Shown here one piece after another: positions 32,975 through 41,942 of a stretch of 64,000 bases of DNA. Both the position numbers and the translations under genes were made by a program. Position 1 is the first letter of the stretch, and each line of letters starts with the position of its first letter. Source of the DNA: Tautonia plasticadhaerens (GTDB lineage: Bacteria; Planctomycetota; Planctomycetia; Isosphaerales; Isosphaeraceae); contig NZ_CP036426.1 in NCBI RefSeq assembly GCF_007752535.1, positions 744,001-808,000 of the forward strand, given 5' to 3'. Under the pieces are notes generated by a model, which saw only the letters and a list, made by a program, of their open reading frames with translations, did no database searches and was not told the origin of the DNA.

Positions 32975-33527
32975 GAACACGTCGTCGAGCGGGAGGGCCG
33001 GGCCCGTCAGAAGAGTCGTCTCGTAGGCATCGCCGGGCCGAAGCAGGCGACGCCGGTCGTCGCGAGGGCCCCGGGTGGAGACGGTGACCGGTCGGGCCGG
33101 GCGGTCGACGACGGCGTATTCGCGAACCCCGAGCCTGAAGTGTTCACGACGCGTCTTCACAACATCCCGCCCATGGACCTCTCGGCCGGGGCCGACGACC
33201 TCGCACATGAGGCCCGGGGAGCAGTCGGGGATCGGGTTCGCCGGTGCGGTCGGGATGAAGTAGTCGCCGATGCGATCCGTCCCGTCGTCGACGCGGGCCC
33301 ATGTTCGGGTAACTGGCTCATCGACGATCTCGGGGGGCTCGATCCGGTATCGGCTCAGTCGCTGACGCCAGGGCTTCGAGTCGTCGAGGTGGCGTTGCCC
33401 TTCGGGTGACACGACGACCAGCCTCCCGTCCTCGCGCTCGTAGGTCCAGGGCTCGACGAATTCGGCCTCGGCGAACTCGGCCGGCGTCGTCGGGGCCGAG
33501 CACGAGCGAAGGGTGTCGGGTCGCCAT
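32975..33527 (-). pseudogene. Frameshifted Uma2-family (DUF820) nuclease-like remnant
   Basis: Translation shows a Uma2-like restriction-endonuclease fold split over two frames. One frame gives MATRHPSLVLGPDDAG from the ATG at 33525-33527. After a shift near 33478 the other frame continues TTPAEFAEAEFVEPWTYEREDG. It then reads through the core (SPGLMCEVVGPGREVHGRDVVKTRREHF; LGVREYAVVDRPARPVTV) to LLTGPALPLDDVF near 32975. I found no start codon in the second frame before the shift. The frame does not stop after the domain but runs on into the DUF58 gene in the wrong phase. A single-base indel, or a sequencing error, would explain this. It sits between moxR and DUF58. Confidence 0.55.
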
Positions 33528-33556
33528 GATCGGGGCTCACGCGAACGTCGAGGGGA

Positions 33557-34591
33557 TCAGGCGGCGCCGCCTCGGCGGTCGTACTTGGGGACGTCGGGCT
33601 CTCGGACCTCCTTGACGAGTCGGGTGATCAGGTCGTCGGCGTTCATCCCCTCGGCCTGGGCCTGGAAGTTGGTGCTGATGCGGTGGCGGAGCACCGGGAC
33701 GGCGACCTTGCGGATGTCGTCGAGCGAGACGCTGAAGCGGCCGTCCATGGCGGCCATCGCCTTGCCGCCGAGGATCAGGTTCTGCCCGGCCCGGGGGCCG
33801 GCCCCCCAGTCGATCAGCTCCTTGACGAACGCGGGTGCGTTGGGGTCGCCCGGCCGGGTGGCCCGGACGAGCTTGGCGACGTACTTCACCGCGTAGTCGG
33901 AGATCGGGACCGAGGTGACGAGCTTCTGGAGGTTGACAATCGCCTTGGCCGAGAGCACCTTGCGCAGCTCGGGGGTCTCCCCCTTGGTCGTGGCCGAGAG
34001 GATCTTCTCCTCCTCCTCCTGGGTCGGATAGCCGACCCGGATGTCGAACATGAAGCGGTCGAGCTGGGCCTCGGGCAGGGGATAGGTGCCTTCCTGTTCG
34101 ATCGGGTTCTGGGTGGCGATCACGAAGAAGGGCTCGGGCAGCTTCATCGTGTCCTGCCCCACGGTGACCTCGCGTTCCTGCATCGCCTGGAGCAGGGCCG
34201 CCTGGGTCTTGGGGGGGGTCCGGTTGATCTCGTCGGCGAGGATGATGTTCGAGAACAGCGGGCCGGGGACGAACCGGAAGGCCCGGCGGCCGGACTCGGG
34301 CTCCTCCAGGACGTTGGTGCCGGTGATGTCCGAGGGCATCAGGTCGGGGGTGAACTGGATCCGCTTGAAGCCGACGTCGAGGATCCGGGCCATCGAACTG
34401 ACGATCAGGGTCTTGGCCAGCCCCGGGACGCCCACGAGCAGGCAATGCCCCCGCGTGAAGATGGCCGCGAGGATCAGCTCCAGCACCTCACGCTGGCCGA
34501 TCACCGACTTGCTCAGCTCGGTGGTCATCACGTCCCGGGAGTTGCGGAACTCGTCGAGGAGCTGCGAGATGCGGTCGCCGGAGCTGGCCAT
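33557..34591 (-). CDS. MoxR-family AAA+ ATPase
   Basis: This 344-residue AAA+ ATPase is probably a chaperone for assembly of the Bat/VWA proteins encoded next to it. Walker A is GVPGLAKT (54-61) and Walker B is NIILADEINR (D120, E121). Sensor-1 is the ATQNP segment in FFVIATQNPIEQEGTYPLPEAQLDRFMF, the hallmark of the MoxR family. The C-terminal lid includes VPVLRHRISTNFQAQAEG. The start MASSGDRISQLLDEF is the usual position for the family, although the frame stays open further upstream. It heads the operon moxR - (Uma2 remnant) - DUF58 - batA - VWA. Confidence 0.93.
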   Translation of the reverse strand: MASSGDRISQLLDEFRNSRDVMTTELSKSVIGQREVLELILAAIFTRGHCLLVGVPGLAKTLIVSSMARILDVGFKRIQFTPDLMPSDITGTNVLEEPESGRRAFRFVPGPLFSNIILADEINRTPPKTQAALLQAMQEREVTVGQDTMKLPEPFFVIATQNPIEQEGTYPLPEAQLDRFMFDIRVGYPTQEEEEKILSATTKGETPELRKVLSAKAIVNLQKLVTSVPISDYAVKYVAKLVRATRPGDPNAPAFVKELIDWGAGPRAGQNLILGGKAMAAMDGRFSVSLDDIRKVAVPVLRHRISTNFQAQAEGMNADDLITRLVKEVREPDVPKYDRRGGAA

Positions 34592-34675
34592 GCGTCGGGG
34601 TGTCCCAGGCTTGGGGGTGGGCGTCGCCGGCGGCGATCCGACGACACGATCGCCGGGCCCGGCCGGCCTCGGAGC

Positions 34676-34705
34676 ATTGTAGAGGCCCCTCGCGATGCGA
34701 TTCAA
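34676..34705 (-). promoter_or_regulatory. Predicted sigma-70 promoter of the MoxR-Bat operon
   Basis: On the minus strand the -35 is TTGAAT (34705-34700) and the -10 is TACAAT (34681-34676), separated by 18 bp. TACAAT matches the consensus at five of six positions. It lies 85 bp upstream of the moxR ATG. Confidence 0.55.
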
Positions 34706-34922
34706 GGACGGCACGGCTCGCCACGGCCGGTGCCCTCGACCGGGCAGCGATGCCCGGACGACGGGCTCCGACCGGGGCTTCGACGTCTCGCGTGACGGGG
34801 ATGAGGACGGCGGGGACGAGGACGTCTCCTCGACGCAACTCGTTGCCGGAGCACCGGACATTGCCTCGGCCCACTTCGGCCGGGGACGCTTCATGCGAGA
34901 TTCACCCCATCTCCCAACCGTC

Positions 34923-34939
34923 TTGGCACGACCGGTGCT
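34923..34939 (+). promoter_or_regulatory. Sigma-54-like -24/-12 promoter element
   Basis: TTGGCACGACCGGTGCT matches the sigma-54 consensus TTGGCACG-N4-TTGCW in all but one core base, and has the invariant GG-N10-GC spacing. It points toward the gene at 35233, 294 bp away. No enhancer-binding protein gene is in the window, so this remains a candidate. Confidence 0.35.
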
Positions 34940-35232
34940 ATCATGCGGACAGGCCCGTCGAGGAGCCGATTCCTCGCCCGGACTTGGGGTTCGCCTTCGA
35001 GCCCTCTCAATCCGACGGCCGGGGAAGGAATCCCCCGGCCGGTCGTGGCCGAACACCCACCCTGTTTGCGCCCAGCCGGTCCGCCCCTCCCCGGACGGAC
35101 GGCGGGCGGCTGCTCGCCCCCTCCCTCCCCTCGCGGGGCGAGTACGCCGGGACGGATTCCTCCCCGTGAACGATCCGCACCCCCCGAGGGTTCGGACCCT
35201 GCCCCTTCCTCCGCCCGAGATGAGTCCCCGAC

Positions 35233-36330
35233 ATGGTTCGCACCGTCCATTCCCTGATCCGGATCGCCTCGATCGTCGGGACGCTCCTGGTGATGTTCGC
35301 GATCGGCCTGGGGCGGATCTCCCCGGGCCCCGAGGGGCGATCGGTCGCCCCCGCCCTGGTGGTCGGCGTCGCCCCCCGGTTCCCCGGGCCGAAGGCCGGC
35401 GAGCTCCGCCTGCTCGACATCGCCGAGGGCGCGATCCGATCGGTCCCGATCGGGTCGTCCGACCGGATCGACCTGGCGGTCGGTTCCCCCTGGGTCGATC
35501 CCTGGGACCAGGCCCACGTCGTCGGCCGATGGGCGTCGACCGATCCCGACGGGAACCTCCGGGGGGCCGGGCTGGCCAGGCTCGCCTATCCTTCCGGCCG
35601 TATCCTGGACCAGATCTCGCTCGACCGCTGCCCGACGACCGCGCCTTGCTGGGGATCGGGTACCTCCTCCCGGGTGCTCTACGTCTCCGGGGACGGGTCG
35701 ATGTACCGGTATGATTTCGAGGCGTCGGCCGGCGAGCCGGGGTACGAGGGCCAGGCCGGGTTGCACCGGGTCGAATGGGGGCCCGGCGTGGCGGGGGGGG
35801 ATCAGCCGGTCCTCCTCGACATCGGCCGCCCCGAGGGGTGCCTGCCCCCCGACATGCTCCTGGCCACCGCGATCTCCCGCGTGCCCGAGGAGGGCGAGGC
35901 CCGCGGGGAACGGTCCCAGATCTGGTGGCTCCGACTCGACCCCGACGAGCGGACGATCGTCTCCTGCGGTCAGGTCACGTCGAAGGACCCCTCGGCGCGA
36001 GATGTCGGCCGTCGTCGGCCCGCCCTCGGCCGCCGGCCCGATGGGTCGCTCTGGCTGGCCTACTTGAGCTGGAACGGGATGCCGGACCGGATGACCCTAC
36101 GTCTCGCCCCCGCCCGACTCGATGAACGGACTGGCGGCCCGGTCGCCGTGGGCCCCGGGATCCCGCTGGCGCGGAATTGCCTGAGCAATCCGCTGAACTT
36201 CACCGGGGGCGGCACCCGCCTCGTCTGCCTGACCTATGAGGACGAGCAGCCGACTGCCCTCCGGATCACCCTGGACGAGACCCCGTCCCCGACCGCCCTG
36301 GCCGTCGCCGGCACCTATGCGGGGTTTTGA
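35233..36330 (+). CDS. Membrane-anchored or secreted hypothetical protein
   Basis: I recognise no family for this 365-residue protein. Residues 7-26 (SLIRIASIVGTLLVMFAIGL) form a signal anchor. The rest has repeated strand-like segments (GELRLLDIAEGAIRSVPIG; RVLYVSGDGSMYRYDF; SQIWWLRLDPDERTIVSCG; GSLWLAYLSWNGMPDRMTL). This pattern is compatible with a beta-propeller. Four cysteines in the soluble part might form disulfides. The gene ends 113 bp before the DUF4159 gene on the same strand. The function is unknown. Confidence 0.6.
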   Translation: MVRTVHSLIRIASIVGTLLVMFAIGLGRISPGPEGRSVAPALVVGVAPRFPGPKAGELRLLDIAEGAIRSVPIGSSDRIDLAVGSPWVDPWDQAHVVGRWASTDPDGNLRGAGLARLAYPSGRILDQISLDRCPTTAPCWGSGTSSRVLYVSGDGSMYRYDFEASAGEPGYEGQAGLHRVEWGPGVAGGDQPVLLDIGRPEGCLPPDMLLATAISRVPEEGEARGERSQIWWLRLDPDERTIVSCGQVTSKDPSARDVGRRRPALGRRPDGSLWLAYLSWNGMPDRMTLRLAPARLDERTGGPVAVGPGIPLARNCLSNPLNFTGGGTRLVCLTYEDEQPTALRITLDETPSPTALAVAGTYAGF

Positions 36331-36443
36331 CCCGGTCCCGCGCCGCGACCCGCCGGAGATTGACCCCGCGCATGCCGGGCCCTAAACTTCGACAGTTGTC
36401 GGTGGTGTATTCCGGTCGGCGGGGCGCAGGGAGGGATTCGGCG

Positions 36444-38756
36444 ATGCGATGTTCCTGGGGGAGAGGGGGCCGGCTCTCCGCATCGGCGGCGGTGGCGATC
36501 GCGCTGGTCGTCGGCCCGTGGGCGGCCCGGCCGGCCCGGGCCGAAGTGACCTCGGAGCAGGTCGCGCAGGCGATCGCCGATGGCATCCGCTTCCTCAAGG
36601 GGGCGCAGCTCCGCGACGGATCGTGGCCGGAGTTCAACGTCCCCCGGTACGTCACCGGGACGACCTCGCTGGCGACGCTCTCCCTGCTGACGGCGGGCGT
36701 GCCGAAGGACGATCCGTCGATCGTCGCCGCGCTCCGCTACCTGGAGCAGTTCCCGGCTCGGCAGCTCAACCAGGTCTACACCGTCTCGCTGCAGACGATG
36801 GTCTACGCCGCCGCCGACCCGGACAAGTATCGCGTCCGGCTCCGGGAGAACGTCGAATGGCTGGAGGCCGCGCAGATCCGGCCCGAGGACCGAGTCGACG
36901 GCGTCGGTGCCTGGACCTACACCGTGCAGAAGGGCCAGTCGGCCGACAACTCGAACGCCCAATACGCCCTGCTCGGCCTGAACACCGCCGCCGAGGTCGG
37001 TATCGAGGTCGATGATCGGGTCTGGGATCTGGCCCGGGAATACTGGGAGGAGGCCCAGCGGATCAGCGGCGGCTGGAGCTACACGTTGCGGGGGGACAAC
37101 CGGGTCTCGGCCAGCATGACCACCGCCGGCATCTCCAGCCTGGTCATCGCCGGGCTGAGGCGGATCCAGAGTCGGGAACTCCTCGTCGGCGACGAGATCC
37201 GCAACTGCGGGGAAGGGGGCATCAACCCCAACATCCAGCGTGCTTTGGACTGGATGGGGGCCAACTTCCGCGTCGACACCAACCTCGGTCGCGGGATCAC
37301 CTGGAAATACTACTATCTCTACGGCCTCGAGCGTGCCGGCCGCCTCAGCGGCCAGCGTTACTTCGGCAGTCATGACTGGTACGTCGAGGGGGCCGAGGAG
37401 CTGGTCCACCTCCAGGACAAGCTGCTCGGCTCCTGGCCCGAGAACGCCGGTGAGGACAACTCCGTCCTCACCACCAGCTTCGCCCTGCTGTTCCTGGCCA
37501 AGGGGCGGGCGCCGGTGCTCATCAATAAGCTCCGCCACGGCACCGGGGACAACTGGGACATCCATCGGGAGGGGATCCGCAACCTCGTCGACGCCATCTC
37601 GACCGACTGGCAGACGCTGCTCACCTGGCAGGTGGTCAACCCGGACTTCGCCTCGGTCGAGGGGATGCTCCAGGCCCCCATCTGCTTCCTCAACTACCAC
37701 GAGCCGATCGGGCTGGGGCCCGACGGCAAGCAGAACCTCCGCTCCTACGTCGAGCAGGGCGGCTTCCTCTTCGCAGAGGCCTGCTGCGGCAGCCAGGAGC
37801 ACGACCAGGGCTTCCGCGCCTTCGTCGCCGAGCTGTTCCCCCCCGCCCAAGGCTATGAGTTGAAGCCCCTGAGCGCCGACCACCCGGTCTACCGCTCCCG
37901 ACACGCGTTGAGCCCCGAGAGCGCCCCCCTCTACGGCATCGACCTGGGCTGCCGGACCGTGCTGATCTACAGCCCCAGGGACCTTTCGGGCTACTGGAAC
38001 TTCATGGCGAGCCAGCCGGATAATCTGGCCGTGGGGCGGGCCACCCGGATCGGCGAGAACGTGATTGACTATGCCACCGGCCGGGAGCCACCCCCCGACA
38101 AGCTCGTCCCCCGCGACGTGATCGACTTCCAGCTCGAACTCCCCCGGCGGGGCGCCTTGCAGATCGCCAAGCTTCGCCACGCCGGCGGCTGGAACGTCGC
38201 CCCGCTGGCGATCCCGAACCTGACGACCATCCTCCGGGAGCGGATCGGCTACGACGTGGTCATCAACCACCGCGAGCTCCTGCCGGCCGACCCGAACCTG
38301 ATCAACTTCCCGCTGATCTACATCCACGGCAACGCCGCCTTCTCGCTCTCCGAGTCCGACGTCGAGGCCCTCCGCATGCACCTCGACCCCGGCGGCGGCA
38401 CCTTCTTCGCCGACGCCGCCTGCGGCAGCCCCGCCTTCGACGCCGCCTTCCGGCGCTTCGTCGCGGAGTTGTTGCCCGGCCGAGAGCTGGAGGTCATCCC
38501 GCCCGACGACGAACTCTACACCGCCCGGGTCGGCTTCGACCTCTCCGACGTCCAGTACACCAAGGCCGCCGGGGGCGGCAAGGACCTCCCCCGGCTGGAG
38601 GGGGTCAAGGTCGACGGCCACTGGGCCGTCATCTACTCCCCCTACGACGTCGGCTGTGCCCTGGAACGCCAGCAGGGGCTCGATTGCAAGGGGTACTCGC
38701 ACGAGAGCGCCATGAGGATCGCGGCCAACGTCGTCATCTATGCCACCTTGCCCTGA
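36444..38756 (+). CDS. Secreted alpha/alpha-toroid protein with two DUF4159 domains
   Basis: The protein has 770 residues. A signal peptide (about 1-34, ending ARA) is followed by an all-helical region (38-340) of prenyltransferase/squalene-cyclase type repeats (IADGIRFLKGAQLRDGSWPEF; AALRYLEQF; ALDWMGANF). Two DUF4159 domains follow in tandem (about 345-545 and 560-765). Each has the glycine-rich pair PICFLNYHEPIGL..LRSYVEQGGFLFAEACCGS or PLIYIHGNAAFSL..LRMHLDPGGGTFFADAACGS. The duplication is clear from these matching segments. GGGAGGGA precedes the ATG. DUF4159 has a GATase-like fold; no catalytic triad is evident. The role is unknown, possibly envelope ligand binding. Confidence 0.8.
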   Translation: MRCSWGRGGRLSASAAVAIALVVGPWAARPARAEVTSEQVAQAIADGIRFLKGAQLRDGSWPEFNVPRYVTGTTSLATLSLLTAGVPKDDPSIVAALRYLEQFPARQLNQVYTVSLQTMVYAAADPDKYRVRLRENVEWLEAAQIRPEDRVDGVGAWTYTVQKGQSADNSNAQYALLGLNTAAEVGIEVDDRVWDLAREYWEEAQRISGGWSYTLRGDNRVSASMTTAGISSLVIAGLRRIQSRELLVGDEIRNCGEGGINPNIQRALDWMGANFRVDTNLGRGITWKYYYLYGLERAGRLSGQRYFGSHDWYVEGAEELVHLQDKLLGSWPENAGEDNSVLTTSFALLFLAKGRAPVLINKLRHGTGDNWDIHREGIRNLVDAISTDWQTLLTWQVVNPDFASVEGMLQAPICFLNYHEPIGLGPDGKQNLRSYVEQGGFLFAEACCGSQEHDQGFRAFVAELFPPAQGYELKPLSADHPVYRSRHALSPESAPLYGIDLGCRTVLIYSPRDLSGYWNFMASQPDNLAVGRATRIGENVIDYATGREPPPDKLVPRDVIDFQLELPRRGALQIAKLRHAGGWNVAPLAIPNLTTILRERIGYDVVINHRELLPADPNLINFPLIYIHGNAAFSLSESDVEALRMHLDPGGGTFFADAACGSPAFDAAFRRFVAELLPGRELEVIPPDDELYTARVGFDLSDVQYTKAAGGGKDLPRLEGVKVDGHWAVIYSPYDVGCALERQQGLDCKGYSHESAMRIAANVVIYATLP

Positions 38757-38768
38757 CTCGGTACCCCC

Positions 38769-38800
38769 GACGGCCGAGGACCGGACGGTCATCGGCCGTC
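38769..38800. terminator. Possible bidirectional stem-loop at convergent gene ends
   Basis: GACGGCCG (38769-38776) pairs with CGGCCGTC (38793-38800) around a 16-base loop. It spans the gap between the DUF4159 stop and the last codons of photolyase. It lacks a U-run, so confidence is low. Confidence 0.3.
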
Positions 38801-40213
38801 GACCATCCCCGACTCCGCCGCCAGCCGATCGACCCGGCGGATGTACGCGGCCGAGTCGAACTTGCGTCGGGTGCTCTCGTAGCTCATGGAGCGGATCTTG
38901 CCGAAGATCGGCCGGTCGGGCCAGGGACGATCGTGCCTGCCGCCGATCGCCCAGCAGATGCTGGCGTAGCCGTTCGGGTCGCGGCCGTCCATCTCGTAGC
39001 GGTCGTTCAGGTCGACGGTGACGGCGAAGGCCGTCTCCGCGTCCGGGGTCCATTCGAGGATCTTCTTGGCCCAGTACATCCTCGTGTAGTTGTGCATGCG
39101 TCCGGTGAGGACCATCTCCAGCTGTGAGGCGTTCCAGAGTGGGTCGTGCGTCCCCCCGGCCTCGAGTTGCTCGGCGGAGTAGAGGCGGGGGCGAGGGTCG
39201 TCGGCATGGTCGGCGAGCGTCCGCAGGCCCCAGTCGGGGCAGCCGGCCAACCGGTCGTACTCCGGGTTCCGCGCGACGAAGTTGCAGGCGAGGCCGCCCC
39301 GGACGATCAGCTCTTCCAGGAAGTCGTCGACGTTCTCCCTGCCGGCATCGCTCCCCATCGCTTCCAGGGCGCAGGTCAGCGGGCTGATGTGGCCGAAGTG
39401 CAAGTGGGCCGACAACTCGCTCGAGGCATAGATCGACGCCTCGTTGCGAAGTTCGGCATAGCGCGGCAACCGCTCGGAGACGAAGCGGCCGAGCCTCCGC
39501 CTCGCCTCGGCCGGGCCACCCTCGTAGCCGGGGACCTCCCCGACGCCGCCGACCCCGAGCTTCTTCAGCAGGGCGTCCGGGTCGGTATGCTCCCCCTGGG
39601 GGATCTTCCGACCCCGCCAAGAGGTCTCGGCCATCGGGGGAGGGCCGGGGGGCTTTAGGTAGTCGCCCCAGACCTTGTGGATCTTCGCCCGGATCGTCCG
39701 GGCGGCGTACTCCTGCTTCGGGAACAGGGACATGGGCACGACGACGTCGCCGTCAACGCAGCGGAACGGGATGTCGACCCGCTCGGCGACGTTCGATCGC
39801 CACCGCTGGCCCACCCGGATCGGGTTCTCGTCGCCGACGAGGATCGTCGGGGCCGCTTCCCCGCAGAGTCCGGGGATGACCTCATCGGGGGGGCCGAGCC
39901 GGAGCACGAACCTGACCCCACGCCGCGCCAGTCCCGCCTCGACTTCCGGCATCGCGTCGAGCAGGAACCGGTAGTGCCGCCGCTGGGCCCCCGGGTAGTT
40001 CGCCGTCAATCCGAAGGCGGCCAGTACCGGCAACCCCTGGGCATTGCCCAGGGCGATCGCCAGGTCGAGCGCAGGGTTGTCCTCGGCCCTCTGCGATCGC
40101 TGCATCCAGTAGATGACACATCTCCCCTCCGGAGACGGCCCGCCCTCGCGGAGGATTCGGACCCGGGGATCCGGCCTCAGCAATCCCTCGATCCCCGAGA
40201 CTGATTCGCCCAC
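38789..40213 (-). CDS. phr: Class II CPD photolyase (deoxyribodipyrimidine photo-lyase)
   Basis: This 474-residue FAD enzyme splits cyclobutane pyrimidine dimers with blue light. Class II features are clear. The N-terminus has RVRILREGG..GRCVIYWMQRSQRAEDNPAL. The FAD/DNA-binding half has RNEASIYASSELSAHLHFGHISPLTCALEA. The C-terminus has THDPLWNASQLEMVLTGRMHNYTRMYWAKKILEWT and DLNDRYEMDGRDPNGYASICWAIGGRHDRPW. The GTG start at 40211-40213 is preferred because GGGAGG lies nine bases upstream; the frame stays open further up. It is convergent with the DUF4159 gene and divergent from the DUF1559 gene. Photolyase genes can be under B12-photoreceptor control, but nothing here shows that directly. 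Confidence 0.93.
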   Translation of the reverse strand: MGESVSGIEGLLRPDPRVRILREGGPSPEGRCVIYWMQRSQRAEDNPALDLAIALGNAQGLPVLAAFGLTANYPGAQRRHYRFLLDAMPEVEAGLARRGVRFVLRLGPPDEVIPGLCGEAAPTILVGDENPIRVGQRWRSNVAERVDIPFRCVDGDVVVPMSLFPKQEYAARTIRAKIHKVWGDYLKPPGPPPMAETSWRGRKIPQGEHTDPDALLKKLGVGGVGEVPGYEGGPAEARRRLGRFVSERLPRYAELRNEASIYASSELSAHLHFGHISPLTCALEAMGSDAGRENVDDFLEELIVRGGLACNFVARNPEYDRLAGCPDWGLRTLADHADDPRPRLYSAEQLEAGGTHDPLWNASQLEMVLTGRMHNYTRMYWAKKILEWTPDAETAFAVTVDLNDRYEMDGRDPNGYASICWAIGGRHDRPWPDRPIFGKIRSMSYESTRRKFDSAAYIRRVDRLAAESGMVDGR

Positions 40214-40684
40214 CGTTTCCCGCCTCCCGGCACCGGAAGAGTGTCCCCGATTCCCGAGGTTCGATTGTAGTTCGCCGGCCAGGCGGTCGGACCCCGGTTG
40301 GGACGGACGTCGGGAGTCGGGCCGACCGGTCCCATCGCCCGACACCGAGGCCCGAGGTGCCCTGCTTATCGACCCGGGCCGATCACCTGGCCTCCGCGTT
40401 CGCGTGGTCGGGATGCCTTCATTGATTTTTCGCATCATCTTCATGAATCGGTCCCGGGAGGTGATTACACTATCACCAATGCGATCGGATCGCACCTTTG
40501 CGTATCGTCCACCAGCCCGAGCGGTCCGGCGACGTGGCCGACCACCCGTGGCGACTCACCCCGGTACCTTGCCTCCCCCCGCCGCGCAGACCGGCGGCGG
40601 GGCGCCGGGATACGAGAGACCGACCGGATCGATCCCCCTCATCCGATTGTGAACTCCGCCTCCTGCACCCCGAGGTTACGCCCC
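40214..40684. promoter_or_regulatory. Divergent intergenic region with two adjacent inverted repeats
   Basis: This is 471 bp between photolyase (minus) and the DUF1559 gene (plus). GGTGAT-N6-ATCACC (40460-40477) is directly followed by GCGAT-CGG-ATCGC (40481-40493). The surrounding 70 bp are less GC-rich than the average. They are plausible operator sites; a clear -35/-10 pair was not resolved. Confidence 0.4.
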
Positions 40685-41836
40685 ATGCGACCCCACCCGC
40701 CGGCCGGAGACGCTCGAGGCTTCACGCTGATCGAGCTGCTCGTCGTCATCGCCATCATCGGCGTGCTGATCGCCCTGCTGCTGCCCGCCGTGCAGTCGGC
40801 CCGGGAGTCCGCCCGACGGGCCCAGTGCACCAACAACCTCAAGCAGATCGGCCTGGCCCTGGCGAACTACGAGAGTTCGCTCGGCGGCTTCCCCCCCGGC
40901 CGGCTCCATCCGGACCGGACCGACTCGGCCGGCGGCCCGGTGACCTCGCAGTACTCCAGTTACGCGTCGACGCCCGGCAATTGGACCGGCAACGTCTCGG
41001 TCCACCGCCACATCCTCAATTTCATGGAGCAGGCCAACGCGTATAACGCGATGAACTTCTCCGTCCCCAACTCGAACCGGCTGACGGTCAACGGCGTGGT
41101 GAGCAACCCGAACTACACGGCCTACAACGTCGCCTTCAACACCTTCATCTGCCCGTCGGACGCCAACACCGGGCGGGTGGTCGGGGAGAATAACTACCGG
41201 TACAACTTCGGCGGCTCCTTCACCCATGGCGGGGCTTCGGACTGGAGCAACAACGCCGATCGGGGCGCCCTGGGGAATGGGGCCTTCACCTACGGCCCGT
41301 CGATCGCGTCCTCGGGGTTCAAGGACGGCCTGAGCAACACGGTCACCTTCTCCGAGCGGATCAAGGGAAGCGGCCTGGACCTCCGCTCCGCCCCGCCGAC
41401 CAAAGCCGACATGATCACGTCTCCCCGCCGACAGACCGGGCCGATCTCCCTGGAAGAGCGCGACCTCCAGTTCCAGGCCTGCGCCAGCTATCTACCGGTG
41501 CCCGACACCAACGGGTTCCACTTCAATTCGATGGGCCGCTTCCTCGACGGCAGCGATTACGTCAACGGCTGGCCGACCTCGGCCTACTGCGGCTCGATCT
41601 ACAACCACGTCGCCCCGCCGAACTGGAAGGGCCAGGATTGCGGCATGGCGAGCGCCATCGCCGACGTCCCCGGCGAGCACGCCATCGTCTCCGCCCGGAG
41701 CGACCACCCCGGGGGCGTCAATGTCCTACTCGGCGACGGCTCCGTCCGCTTCGTCAAGGACTCGGTGAACCTGGAGGCCTGGCGGGCCCTGGGTACCCGT
41801 AACGGCGGCGAGGTCATCAGCGCCGACCAGTTCTGA
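40685..41836 (+). CDS. DUF1559 pseudopilin-like protein
   Basis: This 383-residue member of the large planctomycete DUF1559 family has a type IV pilin-like N-terminus. Cleavage is expected after G12 in [33 protein letters not shown], with the conserved Glu at position 5 of the mature protein. [23 protein letters not shown] follows, as in nearly all members. [22 protein letters not shown] and [24 protein letters not shown] complete the family signature (the H-X9-DG motif near the C-terminus). It is probably exported by a type II/IV pilus-like machine. The small lipoprotein gene follows 106 bp later and may be co-transcribed. Confidence 0.95.
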   Translation: MRPHPPAGDARGFTLIELLVVIAIIGVLIALLLPAVQSARESARRAQCTNNLKQIGLALANYESSLGGFPPGRLHPDRTDSAGGPVTSQYSSYASTPGNWTGNVSVHRHILNFMEQANAYNAMNFSVPNSNRLTVNGVVSNPNYTAYNVAFNTFICPSDANTGRVVGENNYRYNFGGSFTHGGASDWSNNADRGALGNGAFTYGPSIASSGFKDGLSNTVTFSERIKGSGLDLRSAPPTKADMITSPRRQTGPISLEERDLQFQACASYLPVPDTNGFHFNSMGRFLDGSDYVNGWPTSAYCGSIYNHVAPPNWKGQDCGMASAIADVPGEHAIVSARSDHPGGVNVLLGDGSVRFVKDSVNLEAWRALGTRNGGEVISADQF

Positions 41837-41942
41837 CCCGCAACCTCCCGCGATGATCGCCGCCCATCGACGTCGCCCGTCGCAATCGATCCGCCGGGCG
41901 TCGTCCCATCCCTCCCGACCCCCGCTCCGCAGGACCGCGCCG

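Larger units (their letters stand above)
34592..35232. other. Long divergent intergenic region
   Basis: This is 641 bp between moxR (minus) and the anchored hypothetical gene (plus). It holds the moxR promoter and a sigma-54-like element at 34923-34939. Open frames here are Arg/Pro/Ser-rich and unsupported. I see no RNA gene. Confidence 0.4.

Noticed and set aside
36315-39620. 1101-codon minus-strand open frame over the DUF4159 gene
   Set aside because: It is antisense to a recognised protein family and has no domain, signal or ribosome site of its own.
40250-40275. GGTTCGATT resembling a tRNA T-arm
   Set aside because: No acceptor, D or anticodon stems could be folded around it.
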